Positions 13,638 through 25,800 of a DNA stretch of 64,000 nt are shown here, piece by piece; positions within the stretch are counted from its first letter, which is position 1, and every line of letters begins with the position of its first letter. The position numbers and the translations under genes are program-made. The notes beneath the pieces are model-generated. The model was not told the origin of the DNA. It was given only the letters and a program-made list of their open reading frames with translations, and made no database searches. This stretch comes from Cymodocea nodosa (lineage: Eukaryota; Streptophyta; Magnoliopsida; Alismatales; Cymodoceaceae): positions 8,212,501-8,276,500 of the forward strand of contig CM072336.1 of the NCBI GenBank assembly GCA_036874045.1, given 5' to 3'.

Positions 13638-13981
13638 AAGTTACATGATATATTTTTATATTTTATAAAGTTACATGATGTATTTGACGAGAAGTTACAT
13701 AACATATTTTATAAAGTTACATGAGATATTTCTACGAGAAGTTATATGACGTATTTTGTGTAAGTTATACATAATATGTTTTTAATAAAATTACATGATG
13801 TATATGTAAAGTCATGCGATGATTTGATTTTATGTAAAGTCTTATGACGTACTTTTACGATGGATTTTATGTAAGGTTAAATGATATATTTATAAGTAAT
13901 TAAGGTTGCATGATATACGTTATATGGATATTTTACAAACATGTTTATATGATACACTTTATGTTAAGTTGCATGATATGT
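13638..13981. repeat. Degenerate minisatellite, about 25-35 bp unit
   Basis: About thirteen variants of the phrase aagttacatgatgtattt follow one another, with starts near 13641, 13671, 13694, 13717, 13742, 13791, 13838, 13877, 13906, 13943 and 13968. Unit length varies and copies are diverged, which indicates an old array. Confidence 0.75.
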
Positions 13982-14109
13982 TCTTACCATTCCAGACCAG
14001 ACAATATAATTCCATGCAAATGTAAACATATAATATTTCTCGAACAAGGTTGTTAACTTTGCATGAAATTTTGAATACATGCCATTTCATAATCGCAGAA
14101 CTTTATGGT

Positions 14110-15230
14110 TGTTAAAAATAAATGAACAGAACCTGGCCGGTGGAAACTCGTCTCGGTTCGAAGTCGAAGCCTACTTCGACGGTGCCGGAGTTCCTCCACC
14201 GGGGCTGCGGATGAGGCTCCTTGACTGATAGGTGGAAGACTGCCTAAGTGGAATCGGACTGGCACCGATGATTGTTTCGACGGCGCTGGCCTTCCTCCGA
14301 TGTGGTTTTAAAAGAGTAGGGTTCAGTTATTGGGTTGATGGTGTTGCCCCTGTTCAAATGGAGGAAAGGGGAGTGGTGGTGATGGTGTTCGACTCAAATC
14401 GGAGAGGTGTGGAGAAGACGGTGTTGGCAGTGAGGGAAAGATGGCGGTGATGGTGTTCGATCCCAGATGAAGATTTTTGGTTGTTCTTCGAATTGGGGCA
14501 GTTAATATTGGACGATCTTCCATTTTTATAGATGAATTCTCTCCCCAAGGATTACGATCGGTAGCAAGACTTGAGCAGGGGCCTTGCTTGTCATTGACGG
14601 GTGCAGCCACGCCATCGGAACGATGAAGCCGGTGGTAGCAGTTCACGAAACGACGTCTCGTCCGTCCGAGCCTTGGCGTGCGTTCTCCGAGCAAACAATT
14701 TTTCAAGCGGTGGAGGATTATGCACAAAATTTTGATAGGCTCAATTGATGAAATCTGTTGGAGAATTGGTGGGTTAGGGTGAGTCTGAGTCTGGTGAGAG
14801 GCGGCGGTTGACGTGCTGCACGAAGAGGGATTCGTGGGATGGGCGGTCGAGGACTGTGCGGTCCCTGCGTGTGAAGCTTCACCGGGCACGCGCGTGCTAT
14901 AACAGGGAATGACAAACTTGCGGTTGATGAGATGTGCGAGCGGTGGGGCGTCGGCGATTCCGGAGGGCAGAGGCGGAGAAGGCAGGACGAGCAGTCTGGC
15001 GAATCTGGTGACGGGTGGATGTTGAATAGGCGATACGATTGACGGCAATCGCTGCAGGTGAACAATGTGACGATAAAACAATGGGCAGGACCGAGCTATA
15101 AGATTGGGTAAGGAAGATCAACGGGGAGACCTGACCAGCGGGACTGACGGGCGCCGAACCGCCGTCCGCCGAAGGAGAGGCTAAAGAAGATGGCGGTAGA
15201 TCGACGGATAGCATTTTACACAGAAACTCT
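14110..15230. other. GC-rich island without an identified gene
   Basis: This kilobase stands out sharply in GC and CpG from its AT-rich surroundings. It contains several open frames on both strands (longest 14323-15081 minus, also 14897-15214 minus and 14232-14450 plus). None shows a recognisable domain, and their composition (Ser/Pro/Arg/His-rich) is what GC-rich non-coding DNA gives. It could be a 5' exon plus promoter of an unrecognised gene or a decayed gene. Confidence 0.45.
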
Positions 15231-15239
15231 GACGGTTGA

Positions 15240-15830
15240 GATTGAAATATGATAGGAGCCGTTGGATCGTTAAATCAAAGGTCAGATTAAAACATAATAA
15301 GATAACCCTCTGATAAAGAGCCAACGACTCTCGATAGATTAACTTAAGTCATTATATATAAGCCGTTGAATCTAACGGACGGTTTAAATTATAACGTTTT
15401 AGCAGGTCTTTAGATCTAAAATGTATGGTCAGGATTAAGACAAATTTTATGAAGGATTTTAAGAAGAAATTTTGAAATATTTTAAGAAAAAATTAATAAA
15501 ATATTTAGGATAATCAAATAAAAGTAACCTCTCTTCTTCAAATGCGTGTCTTAGCTTTTGTCATGTTCCAATATATCTATATAGACGAAAATGCACTTTC
15601 ATGAATGCAGCGTCTGCAATGATGACTTACTCGCTTCCGTCTTTTCGTGTACTTAATCATAATATTTCTTTAGGTGTCTGAAATTCTATTGTTTTAGTGG
15701 TCTGTTGATTTTCTGGTTAAATAGAAATAATGTTAAAATACAGATGTGATAGCTGCTGATAAAAATCTCATTTACTTAAGGCGAACCATGACTTTAGTGG
15801 AAAAAAAAAAAAATTAGGGACGAGTACAAG
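15240..15830. other. Intergenic, nothing recognised
   Basis: Moderately AT-rich DNA upstream of the histone gene; no gene or repeat identified. Confidence 0.4.
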
Positions 15831-15836
15831 ATTACC

Positions 15837-15932
15837 CACGTGCACTTTCAACGAGAAAGCACACAACACAAATTATTGATATAAAATTCGAGCCACGTGG
15901 TACTTATAAAAAAAAAAATTTGAACCACGTGG
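15837..15932. promoter_or_regulatory. Three CACGTG (G-box) motifs upstream of the H3 gene
   Basis: CACGTG occurs at 15837-15842 and inside two copies of CCACGTGG at 15893-15900 and 15925-15932. The last two lie in a short direct repeat (about 32-bp offset) with shared flanks of the form cga(g/a)-CCACGTGG-...-cttat. G-boxes bind bZIP and bHLH factors in plants. They lie about 275-370 bp ahead of the H3 start codon. Confidence 0.6.
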
Positions 15933-16019
15933 CTTATGAAATTGCTCCAAGTACGAACCTCCATGTTCAAAGTGAAAGTGGCCACTGCAGCCAATCTATT
16001 CGTTCCTCAACCGTTAAAC

Positions 16020-16616
<597 letters not shown>

Positions 16617-17560
16617 GTTCCTTAGCGTAAGAGATGTGACTCAATGATTCTTGTTTTTGCTTCTTCTCCCTTTTCTTTTGTTATTATACGTGAATGAATA
16701 ATGAAACGCGATCGTTTGGTTTTTTCCGAACGATCATTTCATTGGGTACTTGTTTCTTGGTTCAATTTATTCGAATGTGCTTCGTTTAGTGGCAACTGTT
16801 GGATTTCTTTCTAGGAGTAAGATTTGAGAATATGATGATTAGTTGTTCATTGATATGTCTAAATAGTGATATGCGTCTGTCTAACTTGGCTTTTAAAGGG
16901 GAAATACAAGTGCACTTTGAATAAACATACTCAAGATACTAATGTGGTAATCATATCCATGTCTCCAAGGAATGGGAGCTAAGTTTCGATGGACCACTGT
17001 AAATCAATGATAAGGGTTTGGATGCAACAATTTCACATAATGGTAATGGATGTGTATGAGGCTTACCAAAACAACAGGAATTGCAGAATGAAAGCAGTCT
17101 TCCTGTCCAAAGCAACAAGAGACTTTGTGTTTTTATCATTTGAAGCTTCCGGATGATGTATATCTACAATTTAAAAATGGAGCACCATGTGATCTGCATT
17201 AGAGCTTTTTGTATGATGTTTATTTAGCAAATGAAAATGTTTATGTAGTTTCTGGACACTTGTAGCAGACGAATTTGCGACTTGAAGCATATACCATCTC
17301 CGATGTCCGCCAAATGCCAAATTTCACGTGAAGTGGTCTGATTTACCACTAGTAACATCGATCGCATAAGCCACGACAAAATCTAACTTAATAGTATTTA
17401 CTCTTGTTTAAGTTAATACGAACTCGTGTACCGGTAGGAAGTGTCAAATGCGTCGGGCAATCATGGGTCAGTTCGGTTCAGTCTATAATGCGTTGGTACG
17501 GTCCAGCTTGATTTTAAAAATTAGGTTAGGCCGGACTACTTTCAACGTTGGTTTCAACAT
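16617..17560. other. Downstream of H3; nothing further recognised
   Basis: The first few hundred bases would be the 3' UTR of H3. Around 17440-17550 is a stretch with ggtcagttcggttcagtc and ggttaggccggac phrases, similar in style to 61870-62085 and perhaps the edge of a DNA transposon. Confidence 0.35.
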
Positions 17561-17604
17561 TTATTTTTAAATTGAATGTAACGGTAAGATTGTAAGAAAA
17601 AAGA

Positions 17605-17935
17605 AGACGAATTACATATTAATTTATGTTGATTTTAAGCAAGAATAATAATTAAATAAATGTTTATGAATTACATATTAATTTATTTAAATAAGATTAT
17701 GAACATTTTAACAATAAGATTATGAATTAATACTTAATATTTTAAGAATGTTAACACTTATGAATGTTATTAATTTATTTAAAGAAGAATGTTAATTTAT
17801 GTTGATTTTAAGAATGTTAATACTTAATACTTAAATTAATGTTAATGTAAGAAATCATATTCTTACATGTTAATACTTAATATTTAAGTTGAGATTATGA
17901 AATACATATTAATTTATTTAAATATTTAATTAATT
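17605..17935. repeat. Degenerate AT-rich tandem repeat
   Basis: The phrase gaattacatattaattta recurs at about 17610 and 17669 and, shortened, near 17905. It is intermixed with repeats of ttaagaatgttaatactta and gttgattttaag. Units are about 50-60 bp and strongly diverged. Confidence 0.55.
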
Positions 17936-19623
17936 TTTCGTCTAAAAAATTTGAAAAAATAAAATAATTTGAATACATTAATTTTAACATTAAAGTTAAT
18001 ATAATACAATGATATTATAATTTTAAGAATGTTAGAGAAATATATGTTAAATTTATTATTATTAAAATTTATTTATTAATTTTGATTATAGTTAACATTT
18101 TTAAAAATATATTTTATAAGCTTATTATTTATGATTTTAAATTTTTTTAGAAATTAAATTAAACAATATATTATTAAATTTTATAATAAATTTAAAATAA
18201 AATTAATTAATATAATAAGTTTATTAACATATTTATAACATATATCTAGTATTTGAAAAGGTAAAATTGAAATATGATATATTACTGTTATTATATATTT
18301 TATTGATGATAATTAAGTTTTATTAAAATGATTAATAAAATTTAGAAGAATAAATCATTTACATAATATTCAAAATATATTTTTGATTATTATGAATATT
18401 TTTTAAATTTAAAGAATTAAAAAAAATAATATTATATTTAATAATATATCAAACAATAATGTAATTATCTTTATATTTAAAAATAAATTAACTTTACTCA
18501 ATGATTTTAATTTATTTCATCAAATATGTATATGTTATATAATTAATTTTACGGTTAAATACGTAAAGAATAAAAACTTTTTATTAAAAATATTAGAATT
18601 ACATTAGTTAACATTTTAACTAGTGATAAAATATATTATAATAATAGAGTACATGATAGAAAATAATTTTATAATATTTAATTATTTTATTAAATTTTTA
18701 AAATTATTTTATAATGTAATAGAACTTTTATCAAGAATATATTAGTCTAAGTTAATCCTCGTTTATATAATATTGTAAATTTTTTTAATAATTATGGTAA
18801 TTATCTATTTTTTATACCTATAATTTTAAAAAATGAAAGAAAAAAATTAAAATATTAGAATAAGATATATCTATTATATATATTAAGTGTTTGTTTAGAT
18901 TTTAAGATTAAAATAAAAGTTATTAAAAAAGTAATAAATATAATACAAAATTATTTAAACGTAAAATTTAATATAATAATTGAAAATGTAAAATAAAATT
19001 TAAATAACATATTTGATATGTATATTATAAAATATAAGATATAACAAACATAAAGTATACATTATTTTTACGACCATCATTATCAACAGCATTTGATTAT
19101 AATATATTTGTTGATGATTATATTGATTTTAACATGTAAGAATTAATTAATTTTAATAATATTAATTATAGTTATTCAATAAAAGATAATGTTAATTTTT
19201 TAAATTTTGATATAATAAATTAATGGAAAATACAAAAAAAATATTTTTTATTTTATCATTAATAATTAAAGATTTACTAATAATTTCAATTTTTTCTATA
19301 GCATGTAAACAAATATTTAATATTAATGATAATATATTAGATGATAAAAGAATAAAATTAAAAATGATATTTTAGAAATATTAATATATATTAAAGATGA
19401 AAAACTTATTCCTAGAAAATAACAAAAAGATAATTTTATCGATGAATTTATAAATTTAAATATTTAAATGAAATTATGTATATTAATTGTAAAAATATTT
19501 GATGTAAAATAGTATATTTTTAATTTTAATTTAAAAATAAAATAATTATTTTAATCTTATAATTTGTATTTGAATGTATTGATGAATTAGGAATGATGTA
19601 TTAAAAATAAGTAAATAATAATA

Positions 19624-19957
19624 AACTTCAACTTCGATTCATTCAAAACTTAAAACAAAATTTAAAAAATTGAAAACTTTGATCGGACAGCTTTGGCTTA
19701 ACTAAAACTTAAAATAAAATTTTAAAAATTAAAAAACTTTGATAGGATAGAAGCACAACTTCAATCCAATCTAAGATTAAAAACAAAATTAAAAGAAAAT
19801 TTAAAAACATTGATCGGATTGAAGCTTTGTAGCTGTGTTTCAGTTCGATCAAAATTTAAAAGTTAAAATAAAATTAAAAAACTTCGATCAGATCGAAGTT
19901 GTGTTTGAGAAACAGCTTCGATCCAATCAAAGATTTTTAAAAAAAAAAATTTAAAAA
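19624..19957. repeat. Tandem array of about five units, 52-77 bp
   Basis: Each unit starts with a variant of acttcgatcggatcgaag and ends with an A-rich run of ttaaaacaaaattaaaaa type. Unit starts are near 19624, 19676, 19736, 19809 and 19881. The gatcgaag/cttcgatc part is itself palindromic. Confidence 0.65.
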
Positions 19958-20208
19958 GTAAGACGCATGAGTTGACCTAGACTCGACCTAACTTAACCTG
20001 TAATCTGAACCAATTGATATTGAAATCTCTATGTAGTACCATTTTGGTTTGAGGATTATTGCACCGACCACAGTCACAAGTTAAAGATAATAAAAAGTTT
20101 TTGTAGAATTTTTGTTGTTAATGATAAGAGATAAAAAGAGACTTATTTTGATCACGGAGAAAAGTTAAAAATAGAGGTTGTATTTGTTTGAATTTGTTCC
20201 TAACTTTA

Positions 20209-22460
20209 AAAGGATGTTTGTAGACATTGAAAAGTTTGAAAATAGAAGAAACAAAAAGTTTTGATTCTTGTGAATTAAAAATTTCAATTTTTAAGAAAAT
20301 ATGAGGTGTTTGTGTATGCCTTAGAAAGTTAGGATATCAAGTTTGTATTAGAGAAAATGTTTAGAATTGAAATTTTTTTTTTAATTAAAGTATTCTAATA
20401 ATTATTTTTTATTTACTTTATTTTTTCACTTCATAATACTTATATTTTAAGAAAAGATATCAATTCTTTTTATTTTTATTTATTAATAATGTCATAAACA
20501 AATTGAAAAAAATTGTGTTGGAGATTACTTATTTGAACATAACATATCACAAATAATTACATTTCAAAATTGTTAACTGACATTAAACATATAAATAAAG
20601 TTCACAATATAAATATAAATTCTTAACATACAAATATTCAAATATTATAACATAACAATATCATAAAATTACATATGAAATGATTTAAAAGTCATGTACA
20701 TCCTATATAGTAGTCTTCATGTTGTCACAATTTTCATTTGCTATTTATCTTTTTCGTTCTTGCATTATTTCTAATGTACTACCTATACGTGAAAGTTCAT
20801 TTTTAGTAATTTAAATTTCTTTATTTTTCAAATTAAATTTAACTAACTTATTTTCTAGATCTTCTAATAAATATACTTTATCAACTTTATGTATAAAATT
20901 GTATAATATTAAACAAGTTATCACAATCTTCACTTGTGTTTCATAAGGATACAATATGTGTACTCGTAAGATTGTAAAATAATATTTTAGTACTCTAAAT
21001 GATCTCTAAATCACTAATCTTAATTGTGAATATTTATAATTGAAGTTTTCCACTGCATTTATTAAAAGACTATTATTTTCATATTTAGATAAATGATATC
21101 TCATTCCTCGATATGAACAAATAAATTTAGGTCAATTAAGATAACTAGTATCAAGTAAGTAAAACTTACCTATATATAATTAAAAATTAATGTAAATAAT
21201 AAAAATATGTTTGATAATGTTACTTCATACTTAGTAGAACCTTGAATGAATGATGTCTTGTAACTGTATCTTGAAGGATTTTTGCATCATAAGTTGATAT
21301 TTTCCAATTGTCAATAATATATGTAAATTCTACAATCATAATATTTTGATTTAACTCTCATTTTCTATTTCTAAATATTGTTGTTTGTCCTCTATATATA
21401 GTTGCTTTAATATATGTTATGTTAACAACACCAATGCAATATTGTTAACATAAGCATAAGAAATTTGTCAAAAAATAATATATAAATCAATTCCATATGA
21501 AAATACATATTTACCTTAAAATAGAGATATACATTTGAATCATTTAGTATTCTACTTAGAGTTAATGTTAGAGGTATTACAAGAAATTCTTTATGTAAGT
21601 TTAAAATTGCATTGAAGTGGATACTAATAGTTCATGTAAATCAAGAGAATCATTACTTTGTTACTCTGTATTGTTGGTTTTGACCAATAATGACAAGAAA
21701 AATTACAAACTTTTCTTCTACACTAATATTATTTATATTTCCTATGTTATATTCTTTTCGTAACAAATTATAGAAGTCAAAGAATATATATTGACTCATT
21801 CTATATATCTTTCGATAGTTATATGATTAATGTGATAATGATGATCTAATAATCTTCTAATGTAGTAATGTACTTCTCTGCTATAAATGCAATGTGTAGT
21901 ACTAATCAATATACTTACATATATGCAACACTAATAAGTAAGTTTTACATTGAAAGAATTAATGTTTGTTGTCTTTTTACTTCTTACTCAATTGCATTTT
22001 TTAACTATTTTAAACCATCTATACCATTCATGATAATTATTACCTATAAAAAGTAACGAGATTAGTACAACTTTTACCTCAAAATTTATAAGAATCTTCA
22101 ATAATAATAAAAACATTTATTTGACATAACAAGATTTATATAAAATATCAAATAATAAAGCATTTACACATGAAAATTAATAGTCATCATCATTGTTTAT
22201 AATTAAACATTAAACATTGTTCACTATAATAATAAGGTTCATCACATTGTTCAACATTACCTAATAATAGAAAATAACATTCATGAATTGTGATATTCTA
22301 TTCATTTTAATCTCATTTATACTAGAATGTTTAGAAATTATTCTACTAATTCCTTTTTTTAATAAAATCATTACTTTGAATTTTTTATGGTTACTAAAAT
22401 TTTTAATTTGCAACAATACTTGTGACTTATACGGTAAGACTTCCTTTTTTTTTTACTTTC
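20209..22460 (-). mobile_element. PIF/Harbinger DNA transposon, copy 2 (inverted, truncated)
   Basis: Read on the minus strand, this segment follows copy 1 in order: the end of ORF1 (about 22450-22270 matches 1500-1660), the spacer (22270-22080 matches 1660-1860), the transposase region (for example 21370-21100 matches about 2620-2890) and the 3' non-coding end (20520-20209 matches 3470-3779). Its terminus at 20209 is preceded by TTA (20206-20208). All reading frames are broken, and similarity to ORF1 stops near 22460, so the 5' half of ORF1 and the other terminus are missing. It is related to copy 1 by family but diverged throughout. Confidence 0.8.
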
Positions 22461-22820
22461 AATTGTAATATTTTTAATCATATTCATATATCTTATCTTA
22501 CCTTATTATTATTATTATTATGTTAATTTTTTCCTTATAAATTACATATTTAATATAAGAAAATGATATATTAAAATTAAATTTAATGTATTACATAAAA
22601 AATAAAAATATTGTAAGCACGTAATTTATGATTCCTCAACCGTAAAAGTTTACAACAGGAAGAAGTATTTTAAAAAAAGAAAGAAAGAAAAAAAAAAAAA
22701 CTGTCTCGCCCGCCTGGTCGGCTAGGGCTTCTCGAGTTCGTGCGCGGGGGCGCGTCTCCTCTTCTCCTGCAAGTTGTAATACCGGTGGGGCTACGTTTAT
22801 CGGCTGGTACAATCCTGGCG
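22461..22820. other. Upstream region of the ING1 gene
   Basis: AT-rich to about 22700 with a short (TTA)n run near 22506-22520 and an A-rich tract near 22680-22700. It then becomes GC-rich (22700-22820), the probable promoter-proximal region and 5' UTR of the gene starting at 22821. No clear TATA box. Confidence 0.4.
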
Positions 22821-25800
22821 ATGGCGAACTTTCTCGAGGATCTGCAAGCCAGTGAGTTCCGATCCCTACCTCTTCCAATCTCAGCCAACGCTCGCTGCTA
22901 TACGTTCCCAAAGAGACTAATCTAAGCTTATATATTTACGACGTTCTTGGTCGTGCTGTGTGCTCGTGTCTGGGGAACCTGGGATTTACTCTCACCATCT
23001 AAGTGAAGTTGAATCTTCTTCTTTATGTGCTTTTCGTTTGAAGTTCAGGTTCAGGGTACCAAAAACGGAAGAAGTCTTAGATTAGATAGACTACGGTTGG
23101 GATTTTAAGCATGACCATGGGTAATTAAGATTTTAGATATTGTATGAGGAACGAAGAATCATGTTGGAGTTAAATTATACTAGGGTCGATTATAAAATCA
23201 AAGAATTACAATCGAGTGCGTAATCTTATAATCAGGAAAAATCTCGATCATGTAGACTATTTAACATCAGATCAAATATGAATATAATCTGTCAGATTAC
23301 TAACATTTAATTTATATTATGTAAATTAGATCGATTATACATGTAATCTTATAATCTAATCTGCCATAATCTCAATTAAATGGACCCTTAGTTTTAAACC
23401 AAGAAAAACACTACAACAACAGCAAACAACAATCTAAGCCATAATTCCACTATGTGGGATTAGTCACATGAATCCTTTTTTTTAAAGTATTCTCATCTAT
23501 TGTCAAATTTTCAGTTAAATTACATAAATTTAAATCTTTTTTTACAATTTTTAACTAAGTAGTTTTAAGCCTACGTCTACTTCTTTTAATTTCTTCTACA
23601 CTAATTAATTCTCCTTTCTTACCTGGTGTATTCGTTGGTCTCTTAATGATATGACTAAACCATCTAAGACCATTTTCTCTATAAAAAATTCCCTGGTCTA
23701 CCTTTATTAAAAGTTCAGGGTCAATGTTCATTGTTGCTTCCCTTGGGACTACGTTGGCATGTAAACAAATAACCCTTTTCTTTCTTTTTCTCATTACATT
23801 TCCTGCCTTGCCTAGTTTCATTGTCCACTGTCATGGATTTTTTTGCCGACTTTCTTGCAAAGTTCTAAATGCACCTCTTATTTGTTATTGATCCAAAATT
23901 GCAAGTTTTGTTTATAAATTAGTAGATTTCTTGATGACCATGTAATGCCTTTTTCTTTTCATATGAACCAGCAAAGGAAAGGTACCTCCCTGGTTGGTTC
24001 TTGTTCCTTCAGCATGTACACTGCTTTGGGTGTTCCATGTTTCTAGGTTTCTCTACTTGTAGTGACTCTGTTGTTATAGTTTACATCATTGTCTTGACAT
24101 TTTAGTTTGTCCTTTTGCAATGATTTGGTTGATATATTTTCACCTTTTTCTGAGTTTTATTTTGTGATTGAGTTCCAGACTTTGAGCTTTTTTGTTTTTG
24201 GTTGTTTTCCTTAACTTAAACTCTTGATAGGTCCTTTATTTTTTTGATAAAAATCTCTAATTTCCTAATTACAAAATAGTTTCATCATGGGTTTTACAAT
24301 ATGCTTTCTCTCTATTCTTAACTAAGGTTTTTTTTCGAAATGGAGCTTCTTTAGTTTTTACACATTCATCACCATGTATCAATTATTATGGACACTTCCT
24401 GACCTCTCTACTGTCTTGTCAAATATCATGCATTTCCACTTTGTAGAATGTGTGTAGGTTGTAGAAGAACTCTGTAGAATGTGGGTCCTAATATTGAGAT
24501 AGGAGTTGATGTGAAAGCCTTTTGGGAGTAACAGACATCTAAAAGGGCTACTTAAAAAATAAAGAATGGACATAAAAAAGGGAGAATGTGAACTTTGTGT
24601 CAATATAGATGATTATACTGCATGCCAATATAACACATGGCAGCATTCTACAAAAAGGAGAAGCATGATAGTTCAAAAGTGTTAGCAACCTAGAGAACTC
24701 AGCAAACTTGATGTCATTAAGATTCCTCCTAAAGCACACATCCTACACAGTCACTATTGCAGAATTATGAATGCATTTGGATACACTCACATGTGGGGAA
24801 ACAATAATATTTGCGAGAGAGGGGAATAGACAATTCAAGGTTGCATTGCCCACCCAATACATAATTGCTCCACAACCTAATTGCCCAAGATGGAATTGTA
24901 ATGTGTATAGTTTTTATGGCAAGCATCTAGGCGTCCAGGCATTTGTAGGCAATGCATAGGCATGTCCAACATTTTGTAGGACTTAACTGGATCTGGTTAG
25001 GGATTTAAGAAAGATTTAATACTATGTAAGGTGTTTTTTATGGTTTCTTAATAAGATCTTTTTTAGTATCATTTGAACTTGGACGTCTTCTTTCATTATT
25101 GTTTATCAACTTTTATCACAAGTTAATTCATAAGTTGTGATTTTTAAATGTCATATTGTTGTGCATATGTGCCTAGGCATGACTTAGTTTATTCTATTTA
25201 TTTATATATTTTTAATTATTGTATATAAATAATTATGCATATGTGCCTAGGCACCAAAGTGCTCAAGGTTGCCACCTGGCAGCTTAATCACCTTGGTGAT
25301 GTGTTTATAAATTCCATTTTTTTGTGTTTACAGATTTCTGCATGTTCTTTCTTTAATTAGTGCTGATCTCAGGCTGTATCTATTGTTTAAACTAGTGAAA
25401 TTCTCTATAGTTTTAGAACATTTGTTTTCTCTCTGCAGACCTTGATTCACTTCCAGCGATGCTGCACCGAAGCTATGCAACAATGCAGGATCTAGACAAA
25501 AGCTTACAAGGTAGAACAAGTACTTGTAAATTTGATAATTTTAGTTAACTCTGTGAGCTTGCTTTCAGAGACAGAAGATGATGCCCTTCATCCAAATCTA
25601 TGTTGGCTAAATTGAGTTTGTCACCAGGGAATATGTAATTCGGGAAGTGTCACCTTCATTATCATTCTTTATTACAAATAATCTCCAACTAATGCCTAGT
25701 TATTTATGTGTTAGGCAAAGAATTAATCACATTGCTTGCGACATGTATGTGCAATGGGCATGCCATGCACAGAAAAACTATATACATTATGAGTTTGCAT

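Larger units (their letters stand above)
17561..20060. other. Extremely AT-rich block
   Basis: About 2.4 kb composed almost wholly of A and T with no open frame of 60 codons on either strand. It includes two degenerate tandem arrays (separate entries). Both margins contain similar short GC-richer phrases built on 'ggtcagttcgg' and 'ttgacctagactcgacctaac', which might mark the two ends of one old element; this is inference. Confidence 0.5.

Noticed and set aside
14150-14162. ggttcgaagtc, resembling a tRNA B box
   Set aside because: The last two bases do not fit the consensus and no A box lies at the right distance.
14323-15081. Long minus-strand open frame of 252 codons
   Set aside because: Composition follows GC-rich background, no domain is recognisable and overlapping frames on both strands are equally open.
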